Positions 46,470 to 56,180 are shown, counted from the stretch's first letter. The stretch: DNA of 64,000 nt from an uncultured Alphaproteobacteria bacterium (GCA_937870685.1 CALMZX010000029.1:62001-126000), one strand, 5' to 3'. The notes: a model not told the origin generated them from the sequence alone. Numbers and translations: made by a program.

Positions 46470-47462
46470 ATGAACGGTGAAGCTCAAGAAGATCAAATAC
46501 TTATGGCGCGGGCGGCGTGGCTTTATCACATCGGGGGGCTGAACCAGGAAGCCGTCGCCAATCGCCTCGGCACCACGAGGGCGCGTGTCAACAAGATGCT
46601 GGCTGAGGCCCGCGAGACGGGTTTGGTGAGCGTTTCGATTGCACCCGGCAACATCGGGCTGCTCGAGATCGAGAACACGATCAAGGCACGCTATGGTCTG
46701 GAAACCTGCATCTGCACGCCGCCACTCGGATGGGACATCCGGGTTCCGGAAACGGAGCCGTTGCTCTCCAAATTTGCCTTCAAGGCCGTGGGCGCGGCGG
46801 CGGCGTCGCACCTGCGCGCGCATCTGAACGAAAACCCGGATGCCGTCGTCGGCACAGGCTGGGGGCGCACATTGGAACAACTGACCTTGAATTTCGCAGG
46901 GGTCGCGGCACCGCGAGCGAAATTCATCAGCCTCATGGGTTCACTCAACGCCAACTCCTCCTACAACCCCTATGAAGTTGTCCTGTCGCTGGCGCGCGCC
47001 ACGGGTGGCGAAGGCTACGTCATGCCCGTGCCATTCATTGCGGACAGTGTTGAGGACCGGCAAGTCCTGCTCTCCCAGCGCACGGTCCGCCGCACGCTTG
47101 AAATCGCCCGTTCCACCACGGTCGGCTACATCTCCATTGGCGAACTCAAGGAAAACTCCCTGTTGCGGCGCCAGGACATGGTCACCGCCCAGGAAGTATC
47201 GGAATTGCGTTTGGCGGGGGCCGTGGGCGACACGAACGGCATTTTCTTCGATGCGGAAGGACAGGCTGTCAGGCATTCACTGAATGACCGCACGATCGCT
47301 CTTGGCTTCGACGATCTGCGCAAGTCCAACATGATTGCGCTCGTAGCAGGCGCGAGCAAACTGACGGCTGCCCGCGGCTTTCTGAAAAGCGGTGTGGCCA
47401 AAGGCTTGATCGTTGATGGCGACACGGCCCTGTTGTTGGCAGAGGATGGCGCAAAGCCGTGA
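46470..47462 (+). CDS. SorC-family sugar-binding transcriptional regulator
   Basis: The 330-residue product has an N-terminal HTH (LNQEAVANRLGTTRARVNKMLAEARETGLV, about 24-53) and a C-terminal phosphosugar-binding domain like that of SorC/DeoR-type proteins (VGTGWGRTLEQL near 125, SLMGSL, and the C-terminal KSNMIALVAGASKLTAARGFL). Such regulators sense a sugar or sugar phosphate. It is divergent from the ribose-type importer-SDR-RuBisCO-like operon and is its probable local regulator. Confidence 0.92.
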   Translation: MNGEAQEDQILMARAAWLYHIGGLNQEAVANRLGTTRARVNKMLAEARETGLVSVSIAPGNIGLLEIENTIKARYGLETCICTPPLGWDIRVPETEPLLSKFAFKAVGAAAASHLRAHLNENPDAVVGTGWGRTLEQLTLNFAGVAAPRAKFISLMGSLNANSSYNPYEVVLSLARATGGEGYVMPVPFIADSVEDRQVLLSQRTVRRTLEIARSTTVGYISIGELKENSLLRRQDMVTAQEVSELRLAGAVGDTNGIFFDAEGQAVRHSLNDRTIALGFDDLRKSNMIALVAGASKLTAARGFLKSGVAKGLIVDGDTALLLAEDGAKP

Positions 47463-47643
47463 TTGCCGGACGTCGACCATGACAAGCGAAATGTGGCCCG
47501 CCCAGTATCCGGAGAAACCGCAATGGCCTTCCCCGCTCGTGCATGTCAATGAACGTCGTGCGGCGTGGAATTGAGCGCAAGGTTGCGCGCATCAAGCGAG
47601 GCCCATTGTCAATTCTTTGGTTGCGGATGTTCCACGCCGACCA

Positions 47644-48792
47644 TTACACGCAAGGCAATCTTCGTCTGGCAATCGCAACATGCACAGCGGCGCCATGGAG
47701 CAAGGCCTGGTCATTGAAGTCATAGGATGGATTGTGCAGGGGTGCTGAGGACTCGCCATTGCCAATGAACAGGAAACAGCCTGGCACGTGGCTGAGGAAG
47801 CGCGCAAAATCCTCCGATCCCGTCATCGGTTCACAGTCATCGCTGACACGGGCAGAAAATGGAATGCATGCGGAAAGAGCTTCTCTGGTCAGCTCCGCAT
47901 CATTCAGCAAAGGCACAAACTCGCGGGTATAGATGATCTCGCTCCTGATCGCGTACTGGGTAGCCTTGCCAGCAACGATCATCCGCATCTCCTCTTCAAT
48001 CCGCGCAGAAACTTCAGGACGAAAGCTGCGGGCATCGCCCTTGATGCTCGCGGTGCCGGGCAGGGCATTGCGGGTTCCATCGGTGACCAGTTCCGTGACC
48101 GAGACCACCGCCACGTCGGCTGGGCTGAGGCGGCGTGAGACTATGGTCTGCAAGTCCATCACAAGGGAGCAGGCAGGCACGAGAACCTCACGACCCCATT
48201 GCGGCCGGGCCGCGTGGCCGCCCAGACCCTTGAGGATGATCTCAAAATTGTCCTCTGCCGCCATGATTGCGCCCGCACGCGTTTCCACATGGCCAACAGG
48301 CAAGCCCGGCATGTTGTGCAGGCCATAGATTTCGTCAAATGGAAAGCGGGAGAGCAGGCCATCATCCAGCATGGCAAGTGCACCGCGCCCCCATTCCTCC
48401 GCAGGCTGGAAAATGAAGCGGATTGTGCCGTCAAAGCCTCCCTCTTCAGCCAGCGTTCGCGCAGCTCCGAGCAGCATGGCAGTATGTCCGTCGTGGCCGC
48501 AGGCGTGCATGGTGCCCGGTGAGCGGGACTTCCATTGTGAACTGCCGCTTTCCGTGATGCGCAAGGCATCCATGTCGGCGCGCAATGCAATGGCACGATT
48601 GGACATGCCCATCTTCAAGGTTCCGACGATACCCGTCCCGCCAATACCCTCGGTGACGGCAAGGCCGAAGCTGCGGAGTGTCTCGGCAACGAAAGCCGCC
48701 GTACGCGCTTCTTCAAAGCCAAATTCAGGGTGCTGGTGCAAATCGTGCCGCCACAGCGTCATTTGCTGCTGCAGTGAGGATGAGGTGCTCAT
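47644..48792 (-). CDS. M20-family amidohydrolase (hippurate hydrolase-like)
   Basis: The 382-residue metallohydrolase begins with LWRHDLHQHPEFGFEE. It has the metal ligands MHACGHDGHTAMLLG near residue 95 and FQPAEEWGRGA near 130, and the dimerisation segment GLGGHAARPQWG. Relatives cleave N-acyl amino acids, hippurate or indole-acetyl conjugates. The ATG overlaps the stop of the upstream N-carbamoylase-like gene (ATGA). As last gene of the three-gene amino-acid operon it probably removes an acyl group from an N-acylated amino acid or diamine. The exact substrate is not determinable. Confidence 0.92.
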   Translation of the reverse strand: MSTSSSLQQQMTLWRHDLHQHPEFGFEEARTAAFVAETLRSFGLAVTEGIGGTGIVGTLKMGMSNRAIALRADMDALRITESGSSQWKSRSPGTMHACGHDGHTAMLLGAARTLAEEGGFDGTIRFIFQPAEEWGRGALAMLDDGLLSRFPFDEIYGLHNMPGLPVGHVETRAGAIMAAEDNFEIILKGLGGHAARPQWGREVLVPACSLVMDLQTIVSRRLSPADVAVVSVTELVTDGTRNALPGTASIKGDARSFRPEVSARIEEEMRMIVAGKATQYAIRSEIIYTREFVPLLNDAELTREALSACIPFSARVSDDCEPMTGSEDFARFLSHVPGCFLFIGNGESSAPLHNPSYDFNDQALLHGAAVHVAIARRRLPCV

Positions 48793-50018
48793 GTTGCTTT
48801 CCCCGCAAGGTTTTGGACTACATCCAGAAGAACGCTGGCTCCCCTGATGAGTGCGGCATCTTCAGTGAATTCCGCAGGGTTGTGGCTGACGCCACTTCGG
48901 GATGGCACAAAGATCATGGCGGCTGGAGCAACACGTGCCATCATCTGGGCATCGTGGCCCGCACCTGAGGTCATCCTGCGGCAAGTGATCTGGCGCCGCT
49001 GCGCAGATCGTTCGATTTCAGACACGATGGCAGGGGAAAAAACCACGGGCTCAAAGCGGGCGAGCCTTTCGGTTTCGATGGCATATCCTTCGCCGCGCAG
49101 CACATTCAGAAAATTGGCAAGCGCGGTCTCGCTGGCCTGCAAACGCGATTCCACGGGATTTCGCAGGTCAACGGTAAACGTTGCCTTGGCAGGTATGACG
49201 TTGATGGCACCCGGTTCAAGCATCATGGTGCCGACCGTTGCGACAGCGCCGGTCGTGTCGCGTGCACTGGCATCAAGGTGGGCGATCACGCGCGCGGCAG
49301 CAACTCCGGCATCCTTGCGCATGGCCATGGGCGTGGTGCCTGCATGATTGGCGGAACCTGCAATCGTGATCTTCTGCCACGAAATGCCCTGCAGGCTTTC
49401 AACGGCCCCCAGCGACAGTCCTTCGGCTTCCAGCACGGGTCCTTGCTCGATGTGAAGCTCCACATAGGCGTGAGGCTGGAGGAAACCGGGTTGCTCGGTT
49501 CCGGCATAGCCAATCCGTGCAAGCTCACTGCCAAGGGTCAATCCATCGTTTCCGATTGTGGACAGGGCAATGTCGACGTCCATGCCTCCGGCGGCCACAA
49601 GGCTCCCCATCATATCGGGCGCGAAGCGGACACCTTCTTCGTTGGTAAAGGCGGCAACTGCGAGCGGGCGGCGCAGATCGGCCCCGGCCGTCTTGAGCGC
49701 CTCGATGACCGCTAGCCCCGACAACACCCCGTAGCAGCCATCAAAAATGCCGGCATCAATCACCGTGTCAATGTGCGACCCCACTACAACAGGATCACCG
49801 GATGCCCCACCAGGCGACCAGACACCGTATATGTTGCCGATGCGGTCGATCCTGATGTCGAGGCCAGCGCCATCGAGCCATTTGCACAACAGGTCGCGGC
49901 CAGCCTTGTCAGCATCGGTGGCTGCGATGCGGCACAGCCTGCCAGCGTCATCCCGGCCTGTGGCGCCAAGTTCGCGCAGGCGGTCCATCAGGAGCGCGCC
50001 GTCAATACCCGGGGTCAT
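48789..50018 (-). CDS. Zn-dependent amidase/hydantoinase (N-carbamoyl-L-amino acid hydrolase/allantoate amidohydrolase family)
   Basis: The 409-residue product is an M20-superfamily dinuclear zinc enzyme of the AllC/HyuC class. Motifs are GSHIDTVIDAGIFDG near residue 80, FTNEEGVRFAPDMMGS near 125, ELHIEQGPVLE near 193 and SANHAGTTPM. Family members hydrolyse N-carbamoyl-amino acids, allantoate or ureidoglycine. Both ends overlap neighbours by ATGA-type junctions, so it is coupled to the ammonia-lyase before it and the M20 amidohydrolase after it. No allantoinase or hydantoinase gene is present, so a ureide pathway is not proven. Confidence 0.9.
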   Translation of the reverse strand: MTPGIDGALLMDRLRELGATGRDDAGRLCRIAATDADKAGRDLLCKWLDGAGLDIRIDRIGNIYGVWSPGGASGDPVVVGSHIDTVIDAGIFDGCYGVLSGLAVIEALKTAGADLRRPLAVAAFTNEEGVRFAPDMMGSLVAAGGMDVDIALSTIGNDGLTLGSELARIGYAGTEQPGFLQPHAYVELHIEQGPVLEAEGLSLGAVESLQGISWQKITIAGSANHAGTTPMAMRKDAGVAAARVIAHLDASARDTTGAVATVGTMMLEPGAINVIPAKATFTVDLRNPVESRLQASETALANFLNVLRGEGYAIETERLARFEPVVFSPAIVSEIERSAQRRQITCRRMTSGAGHDAQMMARVAPAAMIFVPSRSGVSHNPAEFTEDAALIRGASVLLDVVQNLAGKAT

Positions 50019-51214
50019 GCAGTTGACCCCTTCAGCACCTCGGTCGCTGATCTGCCGACAATCCTGAGGTAGAGTTCGGGATCAGTTGCTCCCTCGGTGT
50101 TGATGACGAGCACGCGGGAGCTTGGCCCCAGTTCGATTTCATGCGCTAGGGTTTGATCCTTCATGACAGCCAGCAATCCAGCGAGCCCGGCCCCACCACT
50201 TTCGCCAACCACAATTGCGGGGTCGCCATTTGAGGGCTGGGCCAGACGTCGCATGACAGCTCTGGCGTCGTCATCCTCCACAGTCATGAAACCATCAGCT
50301 GCCCGTTCAAGGATGCGATACGCGATCATGGATGGTTCATAGCATTCCAGCATGGCCATGACCGTGGGCTGGGACTCGGCAATCTTGTGAAGACGTCCGG
50401 CCCGGGCACTCTCGAACAGACAGGCCGCGCGGGACGGCTCAACCACGGTGATATGAGGGCGGTCCTCCCCGAGTTGCAGGCACATGCTGCCCGCCACTGC
50501 CGCTGCAAATCCGCCGACACCAGCCTGCAGGAATACATGGGTTGGCGGACGATCCAGCACGTCGAGCATTTCACGCACCATGAGTGTGTAGCCCTGCATC
50601 ACCAGGGAAGGGATATGCTCATATCCCGGCCAGGATGTGTCGGAGAGAACGGTCCAGCCCTCCTCTGCGGCCACACGTGCCGCCTCTGCCACGGAGTCAT
50701 CGTAGTTCCCTGAGACCCGCACCATCCTGGCGCCAAACCTTGCGATGGCCGCGATGCGCGCGTCGCTGACACCTGCGTGCACGAAGATGACAGACTTGGC
50801 CCCCACGAGTTGCGCACCTTGGGCAACAGATCGGCCATGATTGCCATCTGTGGCGCAGGCGAAGGTCATCGTGGCTGCAATCTCCCGAATGGCGGGTGTC
50901 ATGAGTTCGGACACCGCCACCGTACGACCCAGTCGGTGTGCTGCTTCTTCCTGTAAAAGCCTCATCAACGCGAAGGCCCCTCCCAGGGCCTTGAAGCTGC
51001 CGAGGCCCAGCCGGTAGCCTTCGTCCTTGACGTGCAGGCTGCCGAGCCCCAAGCGACGCGCCAAAGCAGGCAGGTTGTGAAGCGGCGTTGGTTCATTTTT
51101 GTCGCGGACGGCGTGAAAGCGCGCCACTTCGTCAATGGCATTGCTGCCGAGATATCGGGCGTCTTGTGGAAGAAGGGCGTGACGGTGTTGGCTGAGGGTG
51201 TTTTTCAGGTACAT
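50015..51214 (-). CDS. dpaL: Diaminopropionate ammonia-lyase family protein
   Basis: This PLP enzyme is related to E. coli YgeX and converts 2,3-diaminopropionate to pyruvate and two ammonia. The 399-residue product has LGSFKALGGAFAL near residue 65 with the PLP lysine, then CATDGNHGRSVAQGA, and the C-terminal GESGGAGLAGL phosphate loop. The start at 51214 (MYLKNTLSQH) is preferred. The longer frame runs into the divergent Lrp gene. It overlaps the amidohydrolase downstream and is divergent from the Lrp regulator with 71 bp between starts. Length matches DpaL (about 400). Confidence 0.9.
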   Translation of the reverse strand: MYLKNTLSQHRHALLPQDARYLGSNAIDEVARFHAVRDKNEPTPLHNLPALARRLGLGSLHVKDEGYRLGLGSFKALGGAFALMRLLQEEAAHRLGRTVAVSELMTPAIREIAATMTFACATDGNHGRSVAQGAQLVGAKSVIFVHAGVSDARIAAIARFGARMVRVSGNYDDSVAEAARVAAEEGWTVLSDTSWPGYEHIPSLVMQGYTLMVREMLDVLDRPPTHVFLQAGVGGFAAAVAGSMCLQLGEDRPHITVVEPSRAACLFESARAGRLHKIAESQPTVMAMLECYEPSMIAYRILERAADGFMTVEDDDARAVMRRLAQPSNGDPAIVVGESGGAGLAGLLAVMKDQTLAHEIELGPSSRVLVINTEGATDPELYLRIVGRSATEVLKGSTA

Positions 51215-51241
51215 GTAGCGACAATAGTCAATCGAGCACGA

Positions 51242-51258
51242 AAAATGCGCTGCATTTT
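51242..51258. promoter_or_regulatory. Operator-like palindrome AAAATGCGCTGCATTTT
   Basis: Perfect 7-bp arms AAAATGC/GCATTTT around GCT lie in the 71-bp divergent promoter between dpaL and the Lrp-family gene. Size and AT-rich flanks fit an Lrp/AsnC-type site controlling both genes. Confidence 0.6.
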
Positions 51259-51285
51259 GGTGTGTATTGTGCAAGTTTGTTTCGT

Positions 51286-51747
51286 ATGGTTGCCCTTGAC
51301 GACTTTGACCGGTCCATTCTCCGAATCCTGCAGAAGGACGCGAACACGCCGCAACGCGAGATTGGCCGGGCAATCAACCTCTCGGCCCCGGCCGTTCAGC
51401 GGCGCATCAAGCGCCTGGAAGAGCAAGGGGTCATTGCTGAAACGGTGGCGCGGGTAGCGCCTGAAACCGTTGGCCTGCCCGTCACCCTCATCGTCGAAAT
51501 CGAGCTGGTCAGTGAGACTCTGCAGGACATCGATGAAATGAAAACCCGTCTCAGTTCGGCTCCGGAAGTCCAGCAGTGCTACTACGTGACAGGGGAAGCG
51601 GATTTCATCGTGGTCGTGGTCATTGAAAGCATGGCAGCCTATGAAGGGTTCACCCGCCAGCATTTTTTCCAGCACGGCAATGTCAAGAAGTTCAGGACCT
51701 TCGTGTCCATGGACGCCGTGAGGCGGGGAACGCAGGTGAAGGTCTAG
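51286..51747 (+). CDS. Lrp/AsnC-family transcriptional regulator
   Basis: The 153-residue product has the AsnC-type HTH (LDDFDRSILRILQKDANTPQREIGRAINLSAPAVQRRI) and a C-terminal RAM/effector domain (about 70-150). The RAM domain includes QQCYYVTGEADFIVVVVI. The ATG at 51286 fits the family start; GTG 51262 is a less likely alternative. It is divergent from the dpaL operon and is its likely amino-acid-responsive regulator. It converges on the PutR-like gene. Confidence 0.93.
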   Translation: MVALDDFDRSILRILQKDANTPQREIGRAINLSAPAVQRRIKRLEEQGVIAETVARVAPETVGLPVTLIVEIELVSETLQDIDEMKTRLSSAPEVQQCYYVTGEADFIVVVVIESMAAYEGFTRQHFFQHGNVKKFRTFVSMDAVRRGTQVKV

Positions 51748-51844
51748 CGGGTCACATCACATTGGGAATTGTGCCGTTGAACGCGTGACACATCCGACAT
51801 GTTTCACCAGAAGCCGGCAGACATCGTGGCTCCGGCTGCGGCTG

Positions 51845-52339
51845 TTAACTCCGGCCAGCCTTGCCACCGGGGCCCCCCCAATTCTCCTTGACTGTTTCCA
51901 TGGCGACATTGGTTGACGTGCTCGCAACAAACGGCAAATCCGAAACCTTTTCACCCAACACGTGCCTATAGCGCCTGATGTCGCTGGTTCTGATCTTGAG
52001 CAGATAGTCAAAGCGCCCAGCGATCATGTGGCATTCCTCCACTTCGGGAATCTTCTTCACGGCTGCATTGAAGGCACGCAGGGCTCCTTCTTGCGTGTTG
52101 GTGAGCTTCACTTCGGCAAAGGCCACGTGGTCCAGCCCCATTTTCGATGGATTGAGGACCGCGCGAAAGCCGTCAATATAGCCCTCCGCCACAAGCCGCT
52201 TGAGCCGGAGCTGGCAGGGGGTTTTTGACAGCCCGACCAATGACGCCAGTTCTGTGATTGGCATGCGGCCGTCCCTGTCGAGGGCCTTCAGGATCTTTTG
52301 ATCTATCTGGTCTAATTTACTACCATCTTTGGATTTCAT
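51845..52339 (-). CDS. putR: Lrp/AsnC-family regulator, PutR-like
   Basis: The 164-residue product has an AsnC-type HTH (LDQIDQKILKALDRDGRMPITELASLVGLSKTPCQLRLKRL) and a RAM domain (EVEECHMIAGRFDYLLKI). It is divergent from putA by 118 bp, the arrangement of PutR-PutA in rhizobia and Rhodobacter, where PutR activates putA in response to proline. The ATG at 52339 is preferred over TTG 52357. The symbol rests on context plus family. Confidence 0.85.
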   Translation of the reverse strand: MKSKDGSKLDQIDQKILKALDRDGRMPITELASLVGLSKTPCQLRLKRLVAEGYIDGFRAVLNPSKMGLDHVAFAEVKLTNTQEGALRAFNAAVKKIPEVEECHMIAGRFDYLLKIRTSDIRRYRHVLGEKVSDLPFVASTSTNVAMETVKENWGGPGGKAGRS

Positions 52340-52457
52340 GTTCTTTTCGCCTGCCAATCGATCATGAAATTAGACGAAATGACCGTTTCTGGCAACAACA
52401 TGGGCAGATTGACATCAAGACAAGCGCTATGTTCATTTCGAAACGAAAGTGAAGCCC
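52340..52457. promoter_or_regulatory. putR-putA divergent regulatory region
   Basis: The 118-bp spacer is AT-rich near the regulator. TTTCG-AAA-CGAAA at 52436-52448 overlaps the putA translation start region, and ATTAGACGAAAT lies at about 52369-52380. These are candidate PutR half-sites, and autoregulation and activation of putA are inferred. Confidence 0.5.
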
Positions 52458-55400
52458 ATGCCCGCACAATCTTCTCCCTTCGCCAATTTTGCTCCCCCGA
52501 TCCGCCCGCAAGACAAACTGCGTGCAGCGATCACCAGTGCCTACCGGCGGTCCGAGCCGGATTGCGTTGTCCCGCTTGCGAACGCGGCGCGTGTTGCCCC
52601 GGCGGAAAAGCAGGCGATTGCCGAAACGGCCCGAAACCTCATCGCCGCGCTACGCGCCAAGCACAGGGGAACGGGTGTTGAGGGTTTGGTGCAGGAGTAT
52701 GCACTTTCAAGCCAGGAAGGCGTGGCGCTGATGTGTCTGGCGGAAGCGCTGCTGCGCATCCCTGACATGGAAACACGAGATGCCCTGATCCGCGACAAGA
52801 TTTCAGAAGGTGACTGGCGTTCCCACGTCGGAGGCGGAAAATCGCTGTTCGTGAATGCCGCCACATGGGGCCTGGTTGTCACAGGCAGGCTGACGGCAAC
52901 AGTCAGTGATCGCGGCTTGGGCGCTGCGTTGACGAGGCTCATCGCACGCGCGGGCGAACCCGTGATCCGGCGCGGTGTTGACATGGCCATGCGCATGATG
53001 GGCGAACAGTTTGTCACCGGCGAAACCATTGCAGAAGCGCTCGAACGTTCCCGCCCTCAGGAAGCGCGAGGCTTTCGCTACTCCTACGACATGCTGGGCG
53101 AGGCGGCGACCACAGCGGCGGATGCCGCACGCTACTTCAAGGACTATGAAGCCGCCATCCACGCCATCGGCAAGGCCGCAAACGGACGCGGCATCTATGA
53201 GGGACCCGGCATTTCCATCAAGCTCTCGGCCCTGCATCCGCGCTACAGCCGCGCTCAGGCCGCCCGTGTGACAGGGGAGCTGCTGCCGCGGGTGAGGGCC
53301 CTGGCCCTGCATGCCAAGGCCTATGACATTGGCCTCAATATTGATGCCGAGGAGGCGGACAGGCTGGAACTCTCGCTCGATCTGCTTGAATCCCTTTGCC
53401 TTGATCCTGAACTTGCGGGCTGGAATGGCATCGGCTTCGTCGTGCAGGCCTATGGCAAGCGCTGCCCCTTTGTGCTCGACTACATCATCGATCTGGCACA
53501 GCGCAGCAAGCGCCGGATCATGGTGCGGCTTGTGAAGGGTGCCTATTGGGATGCCGAGATCAAGCGCGCGCAAGTGGATGGTCTTGAGGATTTCCCGGTC
53601 TTCACCCGCAAGGTTCACACAGACGTCTCATACATCGCCTGTGCGAGGAAACTGCTGGCGGCACGAGAGCACGTGTTTCCGCAATTCGCCACGCACAATG
53701 CGCAGACACTCGCCACGATCTATCATCTGGCGGGGTCTCAATTCACCATTGGCGACTATGAATTCCAATGCCTGCATGGCATGGGTGAGCCGTTGTATGA
53801 TGAGGTCGTTGGGGCGGAGCGCCTGAACCGGCCAGGCCGCATTTATGCGCCGGTCGGCACCCACGAAACCCTTCTGGCCTATCTTGTGCGCCGTCTCTTG
53901 GAGAATGGTGCCAACTCCTCGTTCGTCAACCGCATCTCAGATCCAAAGGTTTCAGTCTCTGAACTCGTGGCTGATCCCGTCGACGTCGTGGAAGCCATGC
54001 CTGTACTGGGGCAACCGCATGACCAGATTGCTTTGCCGTCGCGTCTCTTCGGCAAGGCACGTGTCAATTCCAAGGGCCTCGATCTGTCCAATGAAATTGC
54101 TCTGGCCATGCTTGCGAAAGAGCTGTCGGCAAGCAATGCGTTGACGTGGCATGCCAAGCCGCTGCTGGCGGACGGAAGTGAGGCTGGTGAGACCCGTGAG
54201 GTTCTGAACCCAGCCGACCATGCAGACAGTGTGGGAAAAGTGACGGAACTGCGCGTTGAAGATGCCGCGCGCATCTCCGCGATGGCGGCCAAAGCACAAT
54301 CATCCTGGGGCAATGTCAGCCCTGCCCAGCGTGCAGCCTGCCTTGAAAAGGCGGCCGACCTGATGCAGGCGCGCATCACCACCCTCATGGCAATCGCCAT
54401 GCGGGAAGCAGGCAAGACAGCCGCCAACGCCGTGGGTGAGGTGCGCGAGGCGATCGATTTCCTGCGCTACTACGCTGAACAGGCAAGACGCACGCTGGGA
54501 CCATCTCACCGGCCGCTTGGGCCAGTGGTCTGCATCAGCCCCTGGAACTTTCCTCTGGCCATTTTCACCGGGCAGGTGGCTGCGGCCCTCGTGGCAGGCA
54601 ATGCGGTGATCGCCAAGCCAGCAGGCGTCACGCCTCTGATCGCCCACGAAAGCGTGAGAATCCTGCATGAGGCAGGGATTCCCCAAGGCGCCTTGCAGTT
54701 TGCCCCGGGCAGTGGCCGCATGGGAGCGGCACTGATTGCGTCACCGCACGTCTGTGGCGTGATGTTTACTGGCTCCACCGAAGTGGCGCGCCTCATTCAG
54801 GCCCAACTGAGTGAGCGGTTGTCACCGCAAGGCAGGCCCATTCCCTTTATCGCTGAAACCGGTGGGCAGAATGGCATGATTGTCGACTCTTCCGCGCTCG
54901 CAGAACAGGTTGTGGCCGACGTCATCACGTCTGCCTTCGACAGCGCCGGGCAGCGGTGCTCCGCGTTGCGCGTTCTGTGTCTGCAAGAAGATGTGGCAGA
55001 CCGCACGCTCACCATGCTGAAGGGCGCGCTGCACGAACTTTCCATCGGAAACACAGACCGACTCTGTATTGACATCGGGCCTGTGATCAATGATGCGGCG
55101 CAGAACGAAATCAACCAGCACATCGCCCGCATGCAGGAAGCGGGCGGGCGAATTGAACAGTTGCCATTGCCGGAGACAGCCCGGCGGGGCACATTTGTAC
55201 CACCGACCATCATCGAAATCGGTTCGATTTCCGAACTCAAGCGCGAAGTTTTTGGCCCGGTGTTGCATGTGCTTCGCTACGCACGGGAAAATCTTGATGC
55301 ACTCATCGATGAGATCAACCATACGGGGTACGGCCTCACTTTTGGATTGCATACGCGGCTTGATGAGACCATTGCCCATGTCACCGACCGGGTGAAGGCT

Positions 55401-56129
55401 GGCAATCTTTATGTGAACCGCAACATGATCGGCGCTGTCGTCGGAGTTCAACCATTTGGCGGAAGAGGGCTGTCAGGTACCGGGCCAAAGGCAGGCGGAC
55501 CGCTTTACCTTGGCCGACTGGTGCAGCGCGCTCCAGTACCGTCACAGAACACGTCCTTGCATGCTGATCCTGCCTTGCGGGATTTTGCCGTCTGGCTCGG
55601 TCAGAAGGGGTACAACGCGGAAGCTGCCGCAGCGCGCGAACTGATGGGGATCTCCGCGTTGGGCGCCGTCCGGGAACTGTCCGGCCCTGTTGGTGAGCGC
55701 AATCTCCATGCGCTGCACCCCCGAGGCCGCATTCTGCTGCTGCCTCAGACTACGGCCGGTCTGTTCCGGCAGATGGCAGCAGTCCTGGCCACAGGCAACA
55801 GCGCTGTCATCGGCACGGCAGACGGCTTTGCAAACCAGATTGCCGCTCTGCCAGGCACAATTGCGGCGCGCATCATCCTGCAGGCAAACTGGCGTGAACA
55901 TGGTCCCTATGCCGGTGCCCTGATAGAAGGTGACGGTGATCGCACCCGAATACTGAACAAGGCAATTGCGGAGTTGGAGGGGCCGCTGGTTCTGGTCCAG
56001 TCTGCAACGTCAGAAGAACTACAGACCGACAACGAGGCCTATTGCCTCAACTGGCTGCTGGAGGAAGTCTCAACATCCATCAATACGGCGGCCGCTGGCG
56101 GAAATGCCAGCCTGATGGCGATTGGCTGA
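52458..56129 (+). CDS. putA: Bifunctional proline dehydrogenase/L-glutamate gamma-semialdehyde dehydrogenase PutA
   Basis: This enzyme oxidises proline to glutamate in two steps with FAD and NAD at the inner membrane surface. The 1223-residue product lacks the N-terminal ribbon-helix-helix of E. coli PutA. It has an arm/alpha domain, then the PRODH barrel (about 150-470; GPGISIKLSALHPRY, RIMVRLVKGAYWD, FATHNAQTLA). The aldehyde dehydrogenase domain (about 560-1010) has PWNFPLAIFTG, the base in ETGGQNGMI and the nucleophile in GQRCSALRVLC near 833. A C-terminal extra ALDH-like domain (about 1040-1223) is typical of type B PutA. Start ATG 52458 or GTG 52449 is possible. Regulation is left to the divergent PutR-like protein. 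Confidence 0.97.
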   Translation: MPAQSSPFANFAPPIRPQDKLRAAITSAYRRSEPDCVVPLANAARVAPAEKQAIAETARNLIAALRAKHRGTGVEGLVQEYALSSQEGVALMCLAEALLRIPDMETRDALIRDKISEGDWRSHVGGGKSLFVNAATWGLVVTGRLTATVSDRGLGAALTRLIARAGEPVIRRGVDMAMRMMGEQFVTGETIAEALERSRPQEARGFRYSYDMLGEAATTAADAARYFKDYEAAIHAIGKAANGRGIYEGPGISIKLSALHPRYSRAQAARVTGELLPRVRALALHAKAYDIGLNIDAEEADRLELSLDLLESLCLDPELAGWNGIGFVVQAYGKRCPFVLDYIIDLAQRSKRRIMVRLVKGAYWDAEIKRAQVDGLEDFPVFTRKVHTDVSYIACARKLLAAREHVFPQFATHNAQTLATIYHLAGSQFTIGDYEFQCLHGMGEPLYDEVVGAERLNRPGRIYAPVGTHETLLAYLVRRLLENGANSSFVNRISDPKVSVSELVADPVDVVEAMPVLGQPHDQIALPSRLFGKARVNSKGLDLSNEIALAMLAKELSASNALTWHAKPLLADGSEAGETREVLNPADHADSVGKVTELRVEDAARISAMAAKAQSSWGNVSPAQRAACLEKAADLMQARITTLMAIAMREAGKTAANAVGEVREAIDFLRYYAEQARRTLGPSHRPLGPVVCISPWNFPLAIFTGQVAAALVAGNAVIAKPAGVTPLIAHESVRILHEAGIPQGALQFAPGSGRMGAALIASPHVCGVMFTGSTEVARLIQAQLSERLSPQGRPIPFIAETGGQNGMIVDSSALAEQVVADVITSAFDSAGQRCSALRVLCLQEDVADRTLTMLKGALHELSIGNTDRLCIDIGPVINDAAQNEINQHIARMQEAGGRIEQLPLPETARRGTFVPPTIIEIGSISELKREVFGPVLHVLRYARENLDALIDEINHTGYGLTFGLHTRLDETIAHVTDRVKAGNLYVNRNMIGAVVGVQPFGGRGLSGTGPKAGGPLYLGRLVQRAPVPSQNTSLHADPALRDFAVWLGQKGYNAEAAAARELMGISALGAVRELSGPVGERNLHALHPRGRILLLPQTTAGLFRQMAAVLATGNSAVIGTADGFANQIAALPGTIAARIILQANWREHGPYAGALIEGDGDRTRILNKAIAELEGPLVLVQSATSEELQTDNEAYCLNWLLEEVSTSINTAAAGGNASLMAIG

Positions 56130-56140
56130 AAGGTTTGCAT

Positions 56141-56180
56141 GACAACAGGCAAGCCAGTGGCGAGAACGACACTGGTTGTC
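56141..56180 (+). terminator. Weak hairpin downstream of putA
   Basis: GACAAC/GTTGTC plus CAGTG/CACTG form an interrupted stem 12 nt after the putA stop. There is no U-run, so termination may be Rho-dependent. Confidence 0.35.
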
